The translations under genes were made by a program, and so were the position numbers. A DNA stretch of 64,000 bases from Lumnitzera littorea (taxonomy: Eukaryota > Streptophyta > Magnoliopsida > Myrtales > Combretaceae), in contig JAMXBB010000012.1 of assembly GCA_024138015.1 (NCBI GenBank), forward strand, positions 20,085,105 through 20,149,104, read 5' to 3'. Within the stretch, counting starts at the first letter, position 1. Each line of letters opens with the position of its first letter. The notes beneath the pieces were generated by a model. The model worked only from the letters and a program-made list of their open reading frames with translations, was not told where the DNA came from and ran no database searches. Shown here piece by piece: positions 34,201 to 44,468 of the stretch.

Positions 34201-34779
34201 TTTATCTATCCTAATATATAAAAATAATGACATCTTGCGGTCTCTACTAAGATAAGCTATGTATAATATCTTTGGCGGGAAAAAAAAAAAAAAAAGAAAA
34301 AAAAAAGAAGAAGGTATGTGTGCTTTTTTTTTTTTTTTCCTTAAATAACACGTGTAGTATAGTGAAACACGCATTAGCGCCAGGAGGATGGACTTGAAGC
34401 CTCTTAGAGAGAGAGAGAGAGATGTCCCTACAAGTTGCTTTCTCCAATTGGGTGAATTTCGATTAACATGTGATCGTAGGCCCATTCCTAACCTGTGTTT
34501 CATACTACTCGTTCAACTTCTGGCCCATGACATGTGGTCTGCCTTTTTTCTAGAACAATCTCACTATATTGTTATATCTGGAACAGAATCGGATATTTTC
34601 TTCTTCAAGAATGACTATTATATTTGTTCTTGTATTGTAATAATTTGTGTTCTGTGGAGCCTTTTTTTTTTTTTTTTGTCACATAGGGAAAAGGAGAAAG
34701 GAAAAAAAAAAGAAAAATAAAAAGCCCCTAGTTTCTATTTTTATATAAATAATTGTTATATTAAATAATAAGAAACTTC
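28263..34779. other. Long AT-rich intergenic stretch, no gene seen
   Basis: I find no coding region, rRNA or tRNA here. Features seen are TA microsatellites at about 31,818-31,838 and 32,403-32,422, GA repeats at about 31,005-31,019 and 34,404-34,421, and an A-run and T-run facing each other at about 34,279-34,338 that could fold as a hairpin. Less AT-rich patches at about 28,630-28,780 and 30,600-30,990 have no domain in any frame. All open frames in this stretch are short and unsupported. Confidence 0.6.
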
Positions 34780-35060
34780 TATGGTTCTGTTTATATTTTT
34801 TATAGGATCGATTTTATTCTTTATTACACAATTGATTTAATATTTATTAGATGTAAGAGGTTAAAACCATAATTAATTCACTGGTTTAGGTTTAAAGGAT
34901 ATTAAATTAAATATAGAATGAAGGGTAAGATTGATCTTATAAAAATAAACCACAATCAATTCATTGGTTTAGGTTTAAAGGACATTAAATTAAATATAGG
35001 ATGGAGGGCAAGATTGATCTTATAAAAAATATAGATAGAATTATAAAAAAATCTTAAACA
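34780..35060. repeat. Short repeat cluster with 83-bp duplication and inverted edges
   Basis: Two direct copies of about 83 bp share TTGGTTTAGGTTTAAAGG-like and TTAAATTAAATATAG words, anchored at AGGTTTAAAG (34,888 and 34,971). The left edge (TATTTTTTATAGGATCGATT, about 34,792) is roughly the inverse of the right edge (AGATTGATCTTATAAAAAAT, about 35,011). A further related piece lies at about 35,290-35,355. This looks like a small MITE-type element with an internal duplication. Confidence 0.55.
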
Positions 35061-37208
35061 ATAATGGCTATTTATCACCATGGATAGAGGCAGAATTATT
35101 ATATTGGAGGGCTAAGTTTTTCTACTTTATTAAATCATGCTAAATTGTCTGTAAAACGATTTCATTTCTGTGTGTCATTGTCTTACAGGTTGCAAGGCAT
35201 TTTAATTTATTTGAAATAAAATTAAGTAAGATGCAATACAATACTGAGGCAATTTCTATATTATCATCCCCTAATGAATATTATATCAACAGTGGGATGA
35301 ATGATAGAATTGATTCTTTAAAATATATAGACAGGACTGTAAATAAATCCTAATAAAAGATGATAATTGAATTTCAATTTGATTTAAATAGATGTCTCAA
35401 TTAATGAGAAAATTAATGGAAATAATATATTATATTATATTTTTGTATCTATACTTTATTTTTAATTGTATTTTGGTGTTTGTACTTTTTTTTTTATGTA
35501 TTTTAGTATTTATTCAACTAATTAATTTATGCCATGTTTAGTATAATAGTTACACTTGATTTCAAGTGAGTTTTGGATCATATTTGGTAATATTTGGCTA
35601 AGTGTTCGACCAAATGAATAATAGGAGTTTGATTCTTAATTATGAACATTTTGATGCTAATTTGATGTTGATTTAGCGTACTGGGGCTATTATGGGTGAT
35701 TTTATATTGGTTCAGGGGGTTGTAGACGAAATAGGAAACTTAGATAATTGAATATGGCAATTGGTGTTAGATTCTGTATGGTTTGATTTTTTTTATAGAA
35801 TTTTTCTAAAATTTGCATGTTTGAATGTGTTTAAGATTTAAGAATGCGAATAGATGTGTTCTAGCATGTTCTTCAATGATACTGTTAGCTATTAAATGTT
35901 CATGTTGATGTTCATAGCAAATTCAAGTTATGGAAGGTTTTGATTCTCTAAATATAGACAATTATTTTCCAAAAGTTCTTTTCCTCTTTAATTTTCCAAA
36001 AATTCATATGAATGTTCATTATGCTTACTCTGAACAAAAACCCCTTTTGACCTTTTAAGAAGGTGTAAATTTATCAAAAGCGTGTTTTCCAACAATAATT
36101 GAGATTTCAACATATCTAAATTATTAGAATTAAACTTGGTTGTTCATGATGAACTAAATCTCCAAATAATCAACATCAAACTCCATAAATTGAAGAAAAG
36201 ATTTAGATCAAAACTCTTCAAAAAGTTGGTTTGATTTTCCAAGATTCTTTTTATGATATAAATAACTGTTCATGAATGAAACGATAAAATAAATATTTGG
36301 GCTAAATAATTAATCTTACAAATTAATAATAACAAGAATTAATAAAAATATTAAATAAATATGGATGGAGCTGATTACCTAATGGATTTTGAACCAATCC
36401 AAAAAGCCCATGAACCAATCCGGTCCAAGTCACGCTAGATCATTACCCATTGAATTAGAGGAAATTAACCAAGCCGTTACAATCGACTAATAATTGGAAT
36501 GGTTAGATTAATTAATGAACTGACTTAGTAGATTGGTTTAGTTATAAAATTAAATGGGTGTACTAGCTTAACGGTTTAGTATTGGACTTATGGGCATGAC
36601 CATAAAACCTTATCTCAACTAATCTTAAGACTAAGCACTTAACTTCTATAATTATACCGTTAAGTAAAAGGTAACTCTTGATTTCTTAATTGCACATTAA
36701 TTGATTAACAAGTTGGAGTTTTGAATAATCGTTGTTTGGTTCATGTAGCAAAGGCCTATAGGTATGTTATAGCCGTAAATGTTAGCATGTGCTTGTGGTT
36801 AAAAGATAAACTATATCTAGTACGTAAACTCGAGTAATAACAATGTATCTCATTTGTTGCTTGGTCGTCTCAACCTAGCGAGCAGCACCGTTAGACTGGA
36901 TTTATTATTGCAGTTGTAAATACTGGGATGATACAATAATTAGGTTCTTAGGACACTTTTGTTGATATAATAGTTAATCGATAGGAAGGAACCACCTCGA
37001 TATAACCACTACTTGAAGTGGCGATAAACCATATCAAGCATCTCCCGAAGCTATGGGACTCAACAAACGAGACGGTATGGATGAATTGCGACAACGGTAT
37101 CGAGATAATAGCGGAGCTTTCTATAAGATTATTATTTTATTTTCTTCTTGGACATGGAGTGTTAACTACTTTCGTCAGCCCTCGATGCTTACTGTGGTAT
37201 GATTGGAC
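35061..37208. other. Intergenic DNA left of the hAT element
   Basis: No gene. The segment just left of the hAT (about 36,360-37,208) and the segment just right of it (44,469-45,080) both have the less AT-rich, stop-rich texture of old LTR sequence, and may once have been one repeat split by the hAT insertion. That is an inference; I found no diagnostic motif. Confidence 0.4.
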
Positions 37209-37223
37209 TAGGGATGGTAAATG
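37209..37223 (+). repeat. Left terminal inverted repeat of the hAT
   Basis: TAGGGATGGTAAATG, identical to the reverse complement of 44,454-44,468. This terminus would be bound and cut by the transposase. The next bases (AGCGG versus GATTA) no longer match. Confidence 0.85.
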
Positions 37224-37639
37224 AGCGGTTTACGTGGTTTTGCGTGTCTAAAATTCACATGTCTAGTGTGTTCGTCTTTTTCGTGTGTCGGGCTCAGCAT
37301 GCTCGTGCGTTTGGAGCCTGTGTGTTTATCGTTTGGAGTCTGTGTGTTTATGGCTCGTTTATCAAGCATGCATGTTTGCGTGTCACTCGTTTATTTGTGT
37401 GCCACCCATATATCTATAAATGAGCTTAGTAGTTTTTGATATATATATAATTTTTAGTTGCAGATTTTTTTTCTCAAATAATTACTTATATGTATTATAT
37501 TATTATGTATTAATACGTTAATTTATATTTTTGAGAAATTTAATTAAAAAAATATATTATTACTATTATTATGCATTAGCATTAGCATGGTAAATTTAGT
37601 TATGTATTTATTCACGCATAGTTGTGTATTAACATTTAC

Positions 37640-38650
37640 AATGTTGATGATGGTGGTGGCGATAGTTGTTGTAGTGAAGGTTACAGTGATGGTATTGGCG
37701 ATAGTGATTGGTGCTGGTGGTGGCAATTGATATTAGTGGTAGCTGATGGTGGACATGGTGCTGGTAGTAGAAGTGGCTAGTGGTGGTCAATAGCTAGTGG
37801 TGGGGACGGTGGTAAGTAGTGGCAAATGCTAGTAGCCGATGTCGAGATGGCGTTTTATGGTGATTCATCATGAGGATGGTGGTGGTGATTGAGTTGTCAA
37901 GGTAGCAATAATGGTGCTGTATATGGTGGTGATGGCAGTATTGTGCATAATGGTGGTGGTGTTGTACACGGTGGTGACAATGGTGGTGTTGGTGGTTTGT
38001 AGTTATCTATAGTGGCAGCGATGGTTGATGGTGGAGGTGTTGGCCAATGGTGACGGTTGCAGTCGGTAGTTTGTAGTGCTGATGGTGGTCACCAACAATA
38101 TTGGTGTTTCGTAGCTAGTGGTAGTGTTCATAGCGGTGGTGGCAGTTGTGCATGGTTGCAACAATGGTTGATGGTGGTGTTGGTGGTCCATAATTGTCCA
38201 TAGTAGTTGCGGTAGTTACTAGCAAGAGTAGTAGCCAATGGTAGTAGTTACGATCGATGGCAGTAATGGTGGTGGTTATGGTCAGCAATAAAGGTGGGGG
38301 CCCTTGGTGTCAGTGTTCTACGATAAGTGGCAATGTTGGTGGTGGTGGTGGTTGTGTATGATGGCAATAGTGGTTGATGGTGGTGTTGGTAGTCCATAGT
38401 TATTCGTAGTGGTAGTGGTGGTGGTGGTGGTCGATGATGGTGTTAATGGTCCGTGGATATCCCTAATGGTAGTGGTGGTAGTCAGTGGCAATGGTCTTGG
38501 TCGAAGGCAATGGTGGTGGTGGTTCATAGAGGAGGTAGTGGTGGGGTGGTTGGCAGCGGTGTCAGCGTTTCATGGTGGTAGATTTGGCGGTTTATGGTGG
38601 TAGTGGTGGTCCGAGTGGTTATGATAGGCGTTGGTACTTGGTAGCAATGC
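37640..38650. repeat. 1-kb GGT/GTT/GAT-rich degenerate triplet tract
   Basis: About 1 kb of the plus strand is made almost wholly of GGT, GGTG, GTAGTGG and GATGG words, with few C residues. It is a degenerate trinucleotide-like repeat with extreme strand asymmetry. Minus-strand frames through it encode His/Thr-rich peptides (for example 38,318-38,527), which are simply the repeat read in reverse and not genes. Many GG doublets in close succession could support two-tetrad G-quadruplexes. It sits between the left hAT end and the minus-strand relic. Confidence 0.85.
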
Positions 38651-38989
38651 TGGTTATCGTTAAATTTATGTAAAGTTATTTTTTGGGAAAACCAAATTAG
38701 TTGGTACGAATATAATGATAGTGATTAATATATGTTTTATACATGAGAATTGATATGTGATAATGTAATTAATGAAAAGATAAAAAAGAAGGAAAAGAAA
38801 TGAAAATCAACATTCAATAGGTACGAGAAGAATTAGAACAAGGATATTTTATTAAAAATTTGATTTTCTTCCTTTACATTAGTAACTAACAAGATGTTTA
38901 ACAAAAGCTTAAAAGGAACCCTAAATATCTCTAAATTGCATATGTGGAGAAGTCAATGATTGGTCCCCTGTTCTTGTCTTGGGTCACCA

Positions 38990-40330
38990 TCAGGGGGCAG
39001 GTTGTTGTTATAAAGGTAGGAAAACAAAGCCAATTAACTAGTAGTATGCCTGCTGGTGCTGCCACATTTCTTTAATACGTTGGCCTTATTGTCACTACTC
39101 TTCTCTAAGTTCCTGAATATCGATCCTGTACCCTCTTATCATTTCATACATCTCTTATTCTCTTCCAAATCTAGTGATATCCCTTTCGTACATTTCATTA
39201 GTACGTTGGTGCATCTGTTGCATGTTAAAGGGAACATTTGAGTCAGGGACCTCTTGATGACTGTATGCTTCTTCATGTCCAAACTCGCCCTGCTGACCTT
39301 ACCAGTCGAGGAGTGCATCAAGAGGAACCTGATCATCTTCCTATTGTTGATGTTTTGTTTGTACTTATTGTTATTGTTGCTGCCCTTGTCCGAATTTATA
39401 CTACTTGCTTGTCTCTTTATTCCTCTAAATGTAAAGCTTTTGCTTGAACATATCTAATTTGAATGGTTTCGCTCTATTATATGTATAGCCATTCAAATCA
39501 ATTCCTTCAGGTGTAAGCATGTGTGAGAAGAAGCGCTCGTATCCTAGTTGACTATCCTTTTGTGCATGAATTTATATCATGCAACAGTAGATGATGGTCT
39601 CAACATCGACTCTTCTTCCACAGAGGGTGGATAAGCCATAAATCATTTTCTAAAAAAAATGAAGTGTTAGCGTGTAGAGTAACAGAGTTGGTAATTATAT
39701 GATGGAGAAGTCATGCCATGATAGGGAGATCATTAGAGTTAAATGCCTAAGATGCTGAGTCGTATTCTCCCCTTGATAGATAAATAGCCTGAATACCCGA
39801 ACAAAAGCTCCCGTAACATCCCATTTTCTAGACTTAAAGATTTCACTATCCGAAGGGAGCGGTGACAATTCATTGATGTATTCAGGACAAACCGTCAAAA
39901 TCTAGCCAAACATATAAGTGGAGACATACCTGGCATCAATATCTGTTACATTCCATGGCTCATCGTCATCACCTTTATAAACCAATTTAGTTGTCGTATT
40001 TGAATAGAATATACGAACTAAATTGGGATATGTATCATTATTCAAGTCTAACAATCGCTGGAGGCCTATTTGTTGAAGTAGCTCTTAAAAGTTGCCAACA
40101 TCAAGCAACTCATCCTAATCGTATGACCGTGTGACCAAAACATTTCACCAGCAAAATTTACGGCTGAACTGATCATGCATTTCGATGGTTACATGGTATA
40201 CTCTATTAAACGCATGAGCATCGATCAGAGTTGGTAGAACGGGTATGGGAGAACGGGATCGAGGACGCTTATTCTTATATTTACTTTGTTGCTTGCATTT
40301 CTTAGATCGTGTACGAGAGGAGAATTCCAT
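38990..40330 (-). pseudogene. Relic of a plant transposon-associated protein inside the hAT
   Basis: Reading the minus strand from an ATG at 40,330, the N-terminus is basic (MEFSSRTRSKKCKQQ) and is followed by pieces resembling the 'putative plant transposon protein' domain (Transposase_32/PF20167 type) found in Athila-like and other plant elements: DELLDVGNF, LLQQIGLQRLLDLNNDTYPN and LVRIFYSN (near 40,010-40,110), then a 67-codon open frame at 39,695-39,898 (SEIFKSRKWDVTGAFVRVF). Next comes QLGYERFFSHMLTPEGIDLN (about 39,480-39,560), and a Gln/Glu-rich tail near 39,080-39,260. Several stops break it. The family assignment is from my reading of domain shape only. It is transcribed opposite to the hAT transposase and may be a nested or captured sequence. 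Confidence 0.5.
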
Positions 40331-41165
40331 AGTAATTCAGTTGGGTAGGGATTTAGTAACTCAGAAAGTGAAATGGGGAATTTTGGAATGTAAGCACTTT
40401 TGGTTTCAAATGTAGGAACATTGTGAGTGGAGAATGGCCTTAGTAATTTTGATATAAAAATGGAATTGAACAAATAGTTAAACACAAACCAACAAATGAG
40501 TAGAGATTTAACTTTTGTGCAAGGACCTAACGTGGAGAAGTTGGATATAACGTCCTTATGTTGGGATACAACGTTGGGATGTTGTGGGCTCAACATGAGG
40601 ACATTATACCTAACGTCCCTACGTTGGCCTTTAGTAGCATGCCATTTCCTTTGGCTTATAAATACAAGCTCCATCACAACATTGGCTATATTCCTTATAG
40701 CATTCCCTCTATTTTATTTCCCAAGTTTGGTATAATTTTTAGTCCCTATTATCTTTACTAACAATACAAAGAATAGAAAGTGGAAATCCTGATGACAACT
40801 TATTGACAATTAATGAATATGATTATTCAGGAATCTTTGGTCATGGGATTCCTTGTTAGGGGTACACACATTTGTTAAATACCGTCAAATAATTGGTCTT
40901 GGGGTATCTACCTTCTAGCATTCCTTCTACTACCCATGTTAATACGATTGGGGACATTCCTTTGCTTGTAATACAATAGTCACCTTAATGACTAGTAGGA
41001 ATGCGAATGACTACAAGAATTTTGATATGGTATTTGTCTTTTAGATTGTCTTCCATTAGTGAAAGTGAATTTACAATTTTAGTTAGTGTAGATATTGATT
41101 GTGAAATAATTAACTGAAAATATTGTAATTATATTTGTCTTATCATGGTTAGGAGGATTATACTA
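40331..41165. other. Spacer between the two divergent hAT-internal frames, with ACGT-word cluster
   Basis: No gene is supported. The cluster at about 40,525-40,630 repeats TAACGTCC, ACGTTGG and their inverses several times within 100 bp. Two overlapping frames on opposite strands here (40,225-40,677 and 40,496-40,761) are by-products of this structure. The stretch could hold the promoters of both flanking frames. A candidate intron acceptor (TTATCATGGTTAG) precedes the transposase frame at about 41,153. Confidence 0.4.
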
Positions 41166-43365
41166 AAGACCTATTGCAGAGTCAGCCGCATGGAGGATCA
41201 CAAAGTAATACTAGTTTTAACGCGATCGAGGGTTCATCTGGAAGACAAAGGAGGCGAACAAGCGACATCTGGAATTATTTCATTGTTATAGCTGGAGAAG
41301 ATGCTGCTCAGTGTATGACATGCAACAAACCTTTATCCGGAAAGTTCAATTTGGGAATGGGCCACCTTATATAACATTTAAAGATGCATTAGAAGAAAAA
41401 TGAACCATTAGTTAGAGTCCCAAATACTCGATTGACAAGAGTTTTGTTAGCTATCGAGGAAAGCGATATACCATTTGTATTCAACCGGGAGGAGGCATGG
41501 GAAAGTCTCGTTTAGAAGATGGCAACCATTAGTATATCGTCAACGTAGCAAGCCATGAAGATTTTTGAGAATGGGCATTAGGCTCATTACAGCTAGAATA
41601 TCAGTGTGTAGGGTGACAAACCCTATGAAATGAAATGATTGAATTGTTTTTACATAAATACGAATAGTTAAAGGTACAGCTACATAGTCTTGAATCCAAG
41701 TAACATGAATACGAATCTTTCCCTTAAAATTATTTGAATTACTATTATTACAAAATTCTTGTTGTTCTCAATGTCATTCGTATTGTTATACAACGTTTCT
41801 TCTACATTGAACATATGGAAATCACCACTCATCAACATTAACGACAGTTATATATATGTTATGGTACACTGGATAGGTGGAAATTAGGTGGTATAGAAGC
41901 AGATCATCGCATTTATGTTGTTTTCGGAAGCTTACCCAAATCCAGCAATTGCATCCAACATCTTAGACACAATTCAAACCTACAACATTCGAAGGTTGTT
42001 CAGTATTGCCTTTGATAATGCATTTGTAAACATGGTGGCGATATGACCGTTGAAACAGCAACTGAACCTAATTTGCAAAGGGAAACTTTTCCATATCCGT
42101 TGTGTGTGCTATATTCTAAATCTTGTAGTGCAAGATGGTATGAATGCTTGTGAGATAGTGGATCACCTTATCAAGATTCGTTTCGCAATAAATTATATCC
42201 ATCATAGCAAATTGAAACACTTAAAGTATACCAATTGCTGCTGGAATGAAAACCATAAGTTATTCATCTCACCTCGTAACGTTATCACATGATGGAATTC
42301 TACAAATGAAATGTTAGACAAATCGTTGAAGGTTAGCAATTTGTATTACATAACATTATTATTACATTCATTGGGTTTAAAGTTTATTTAAAGACATAAT
42401 TTATTCTTATCTTACGGTAATACTTTATACTGAACAATTTCTTAATTGGTAATATAGGTCTGGAAGGCCTTGATCATTTTTTACAACTCCCACATCTATA
42501 AGAAAATAAGCCAAGAGCCCAAGCTTGGTTGAATTCATATAGCAGATTGGAAGAAAACAAGCAGCTCGTGCAAGTTGCTAAGTGCCTTTGTCCACTCGAC
42601 GATGATTTTATCTTGCTGCTATTATCCTATCAGTAATTTTGTACTCCTAAATCTCGTTGATATTGTTTATACATTGGCAAACTTTACAAATAAACCGTTG
42701 CTCTTTCCTACTGTTGTAGTGATGAAGGCTAAATTGCTTGCATACTTTTGTTGCTTTTCTCTCTTGTTCTATGTTGCTATAATGTTTGATCTACATTATA
42801 AGTTTCACGATACTTATAATTTGCTAGAGAAATTTTATCGAAACATTGGCATGGAAGATGCTATGATTAAAGTTGCAAAGCTTAACATGGAAGCTGAGAG
42901 TGCACTCATATCCTTGTTTCTCTATTATAGGGGTAGAATGGAACATTTGTCTTAATCATCTTGATTTAACGTTCATACCAATAATTCTAATGCTACGGCT
43001 ACAATGAGGAGCAAGCAGATCACTCAAATAAGCCAGAATTCAGGGACTGCTGGTGACATTACTAGTGAAACTTTCAGTGAACTATAAGTATACCAAGTCT
43101 AACAACTGCGAGAAGATGAGGCTGATGTAGATGTCTTTGAGTAGTGGGTAGCAAAATCCCACGTGATGCCTATCTTATCAATTGTTGTTAGGGATGTTTG
43201 GAAGGCTTCGGTTTTGATGGTGTCATTTGAATTGGCTTTTAACACGAGTGGGTAAGTCCTTAACCCCTATCGCCTTTGGTTCAAAGCTAAAATCATTGAA
43301 GCCACTATATGCCTTAAGGATTGGAAAGATGCTCAAAAGAGGAAACAAGGAGTATGGAATTAATT
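41166..43365 (+). pseudogene. hAT transposase (decayed)
   Basis: The N-terminal BED zinc finger is at about 41,245-41,385: RTSDIWNYF, then AQCMTCNK supplying the Cys pair, then GHLI and HLKMH supplying the histidines, with one stop between. The RNase H-fold core follows with YGTLDRWKLGG (about 41,857), SIAFDNAFVNMVAI (about 42,009) carrying the DNA-x2-N motif with a catalytic Asp, and KLFHIRCVCYILNLVVQDG (42,080-42,136). Then comes the region before dimerisation, MFDLHYKFHDTYNLLEKFY (about 42,784). The C-terminal dimerisation domain is at about 43,123-43,362: WVAKSHVMPILSIVVRDV, SFELAFNTSG, then VLNPYR and ATICLKDWKDAQKR. It would cut and paste the element as a dimer. Several stops and at least two frameshifts inactivate it. 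It differs from the well-known Ac protein, and I do not assign a subfamily. Confidence 0.8.
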
Positions 43366-44453
43366 TTTCACCGTAAGAAAGACGAGGAAGCTATGTAGTT
43401 ATTCTAAGTGATGGAAAGGGGAGAGGAGATGTGATGGATTGATGACAATGAGTATTGATCGGAATATATTTTGTTCCATTCTATGATAAATATTAGTTTT
43501 GATTAATTGGCTCATTTGTACTTTCTTAAATTTGACCTACATCTTCTAACAATTAAATTTGTATTTATGCTAATCTATTTATCATGTTAAGTCTCTACCA
43601 CCTTTTGTTGAGGATGTGTTTTGATTTTAGGCCCGTGACTCGTTTGATGAACTTATCCGAGTCTTAGAATACTTGCTTTAAGTTAGGTTTATATAATTTA
43701 GGTTCATATAATTTATGTTGCTTTGATCCAACAATCTAATTTCATATAATATTTACTTGCTTTAATTCATAAATGTAGTCTCGCTTAAATTGAATTTAAA
43801 ATAGATTTACCTAATTAAATTAGGTTTATTAATTTATTAAACCATTCATTTTTTTCTTACTTAAGCTCAACTTGCTCATTCAAATTAAAATAAGTAGATT
43901 AATTAAATGAAATTGTATAAAGAAATTATAATAATTATTATTATTTTTTATTTATTTAATATAATATTTAAAATTAAAAAATAGGTACATGTTACACTTA
44001 CTGGTATGATATAATTGAAAAAAAATAACTGATTAAACAAATAAATTATTACATCAAATAAACTTTTGTTAATTCAATATAATCTTTAAAATTAAAAATT
44101 ACATACAAGGTATACTAATTGTTATAATTGCAATAAGAAAAATCAACTGATTAATGTATTAAATAAATTCATTAATACATATTATATAAATAAATTAACA
44201 TATCAAATACACTACTAAATTAAAAATACCTAAAATACCATTTTCATTTACATTTCTAAAAAATAAGAAACCTAACGTACTATCTACGTGCTTTTGTGCT
44301 CGTGTCTGGACAGCTTACTAATCTTATCGTATTTGGTGTGCTTGTGTTTGAGCCTAAGCCTACTCATGCTCGTGCCTTTTACTATTCTCGTGCACTCATG
44401 TCTAGACAGCTTATGAAATGGGAACAATCATGCTCATGCTTGCATGCCTAATC
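43366..44453. other. hAT 3' non-coding and subterminal region
   Basis: Mostly AT-rich, with no gene. The last 180 bp is less AT-rich and holds CTCGTG-type repeated words, including the two copies of a 19-bp word at about 44,299 and 44,395, which are plausible transposase-binding subterminal repeats. Confidence 0.5.
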
Positions 44454-44468
44454 CATTTACCATCCCTA
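44454..44468 (-). repeat. Right terminal inverted repeat of the hAT
   Basis: CATTTACCATCCCTA, the exact reverse complement of 37,209-37,223. It marks the right end of the transposon. Confidence 0.85.

Larger units (their letters stand above)
37209..44468 (+). mobile_element. Ac-like hAT DNA transposon, 7.26 kb, decayed
   Basis: The ends are perfect 15-bp terminal inverted repeats, TAGGGATGGTAAATG at 37,209-37,223 and its reverse complement at 44,454-44,468. The TAGGGATG start is that of Ac/Ds-type hAT elements. Inside the right end, two copies of a CTCGTGTCTGGACAGCTTA-like word (about 44,299 and 44,395) look like hAT subterminal repeats. Between the ends lie a broken hAT transposase with BED finger and dimerisation domain, an opposite-strand relic and a GGT-rich tract. 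The flanking octamers (GATTGGAC left, AATTGTCT right) match at only four of eight positions, so an 8-bp target duplication is not proven. The transposase has several stops, so the element cannot move on its own. Confidence 0.82.

Noticed and set aside
34174..34720. Overlapping frames of about 110 codons on both strands
   Set aside because: Driven by poly(A), poly(T) and GA repeats (Lys, Phe and Ser runs); no domain.
38003..38603. His/Thr-rich and Val/Gly-rich frames
   Set aside because: Translations of the GGT-rich tract on either strand.
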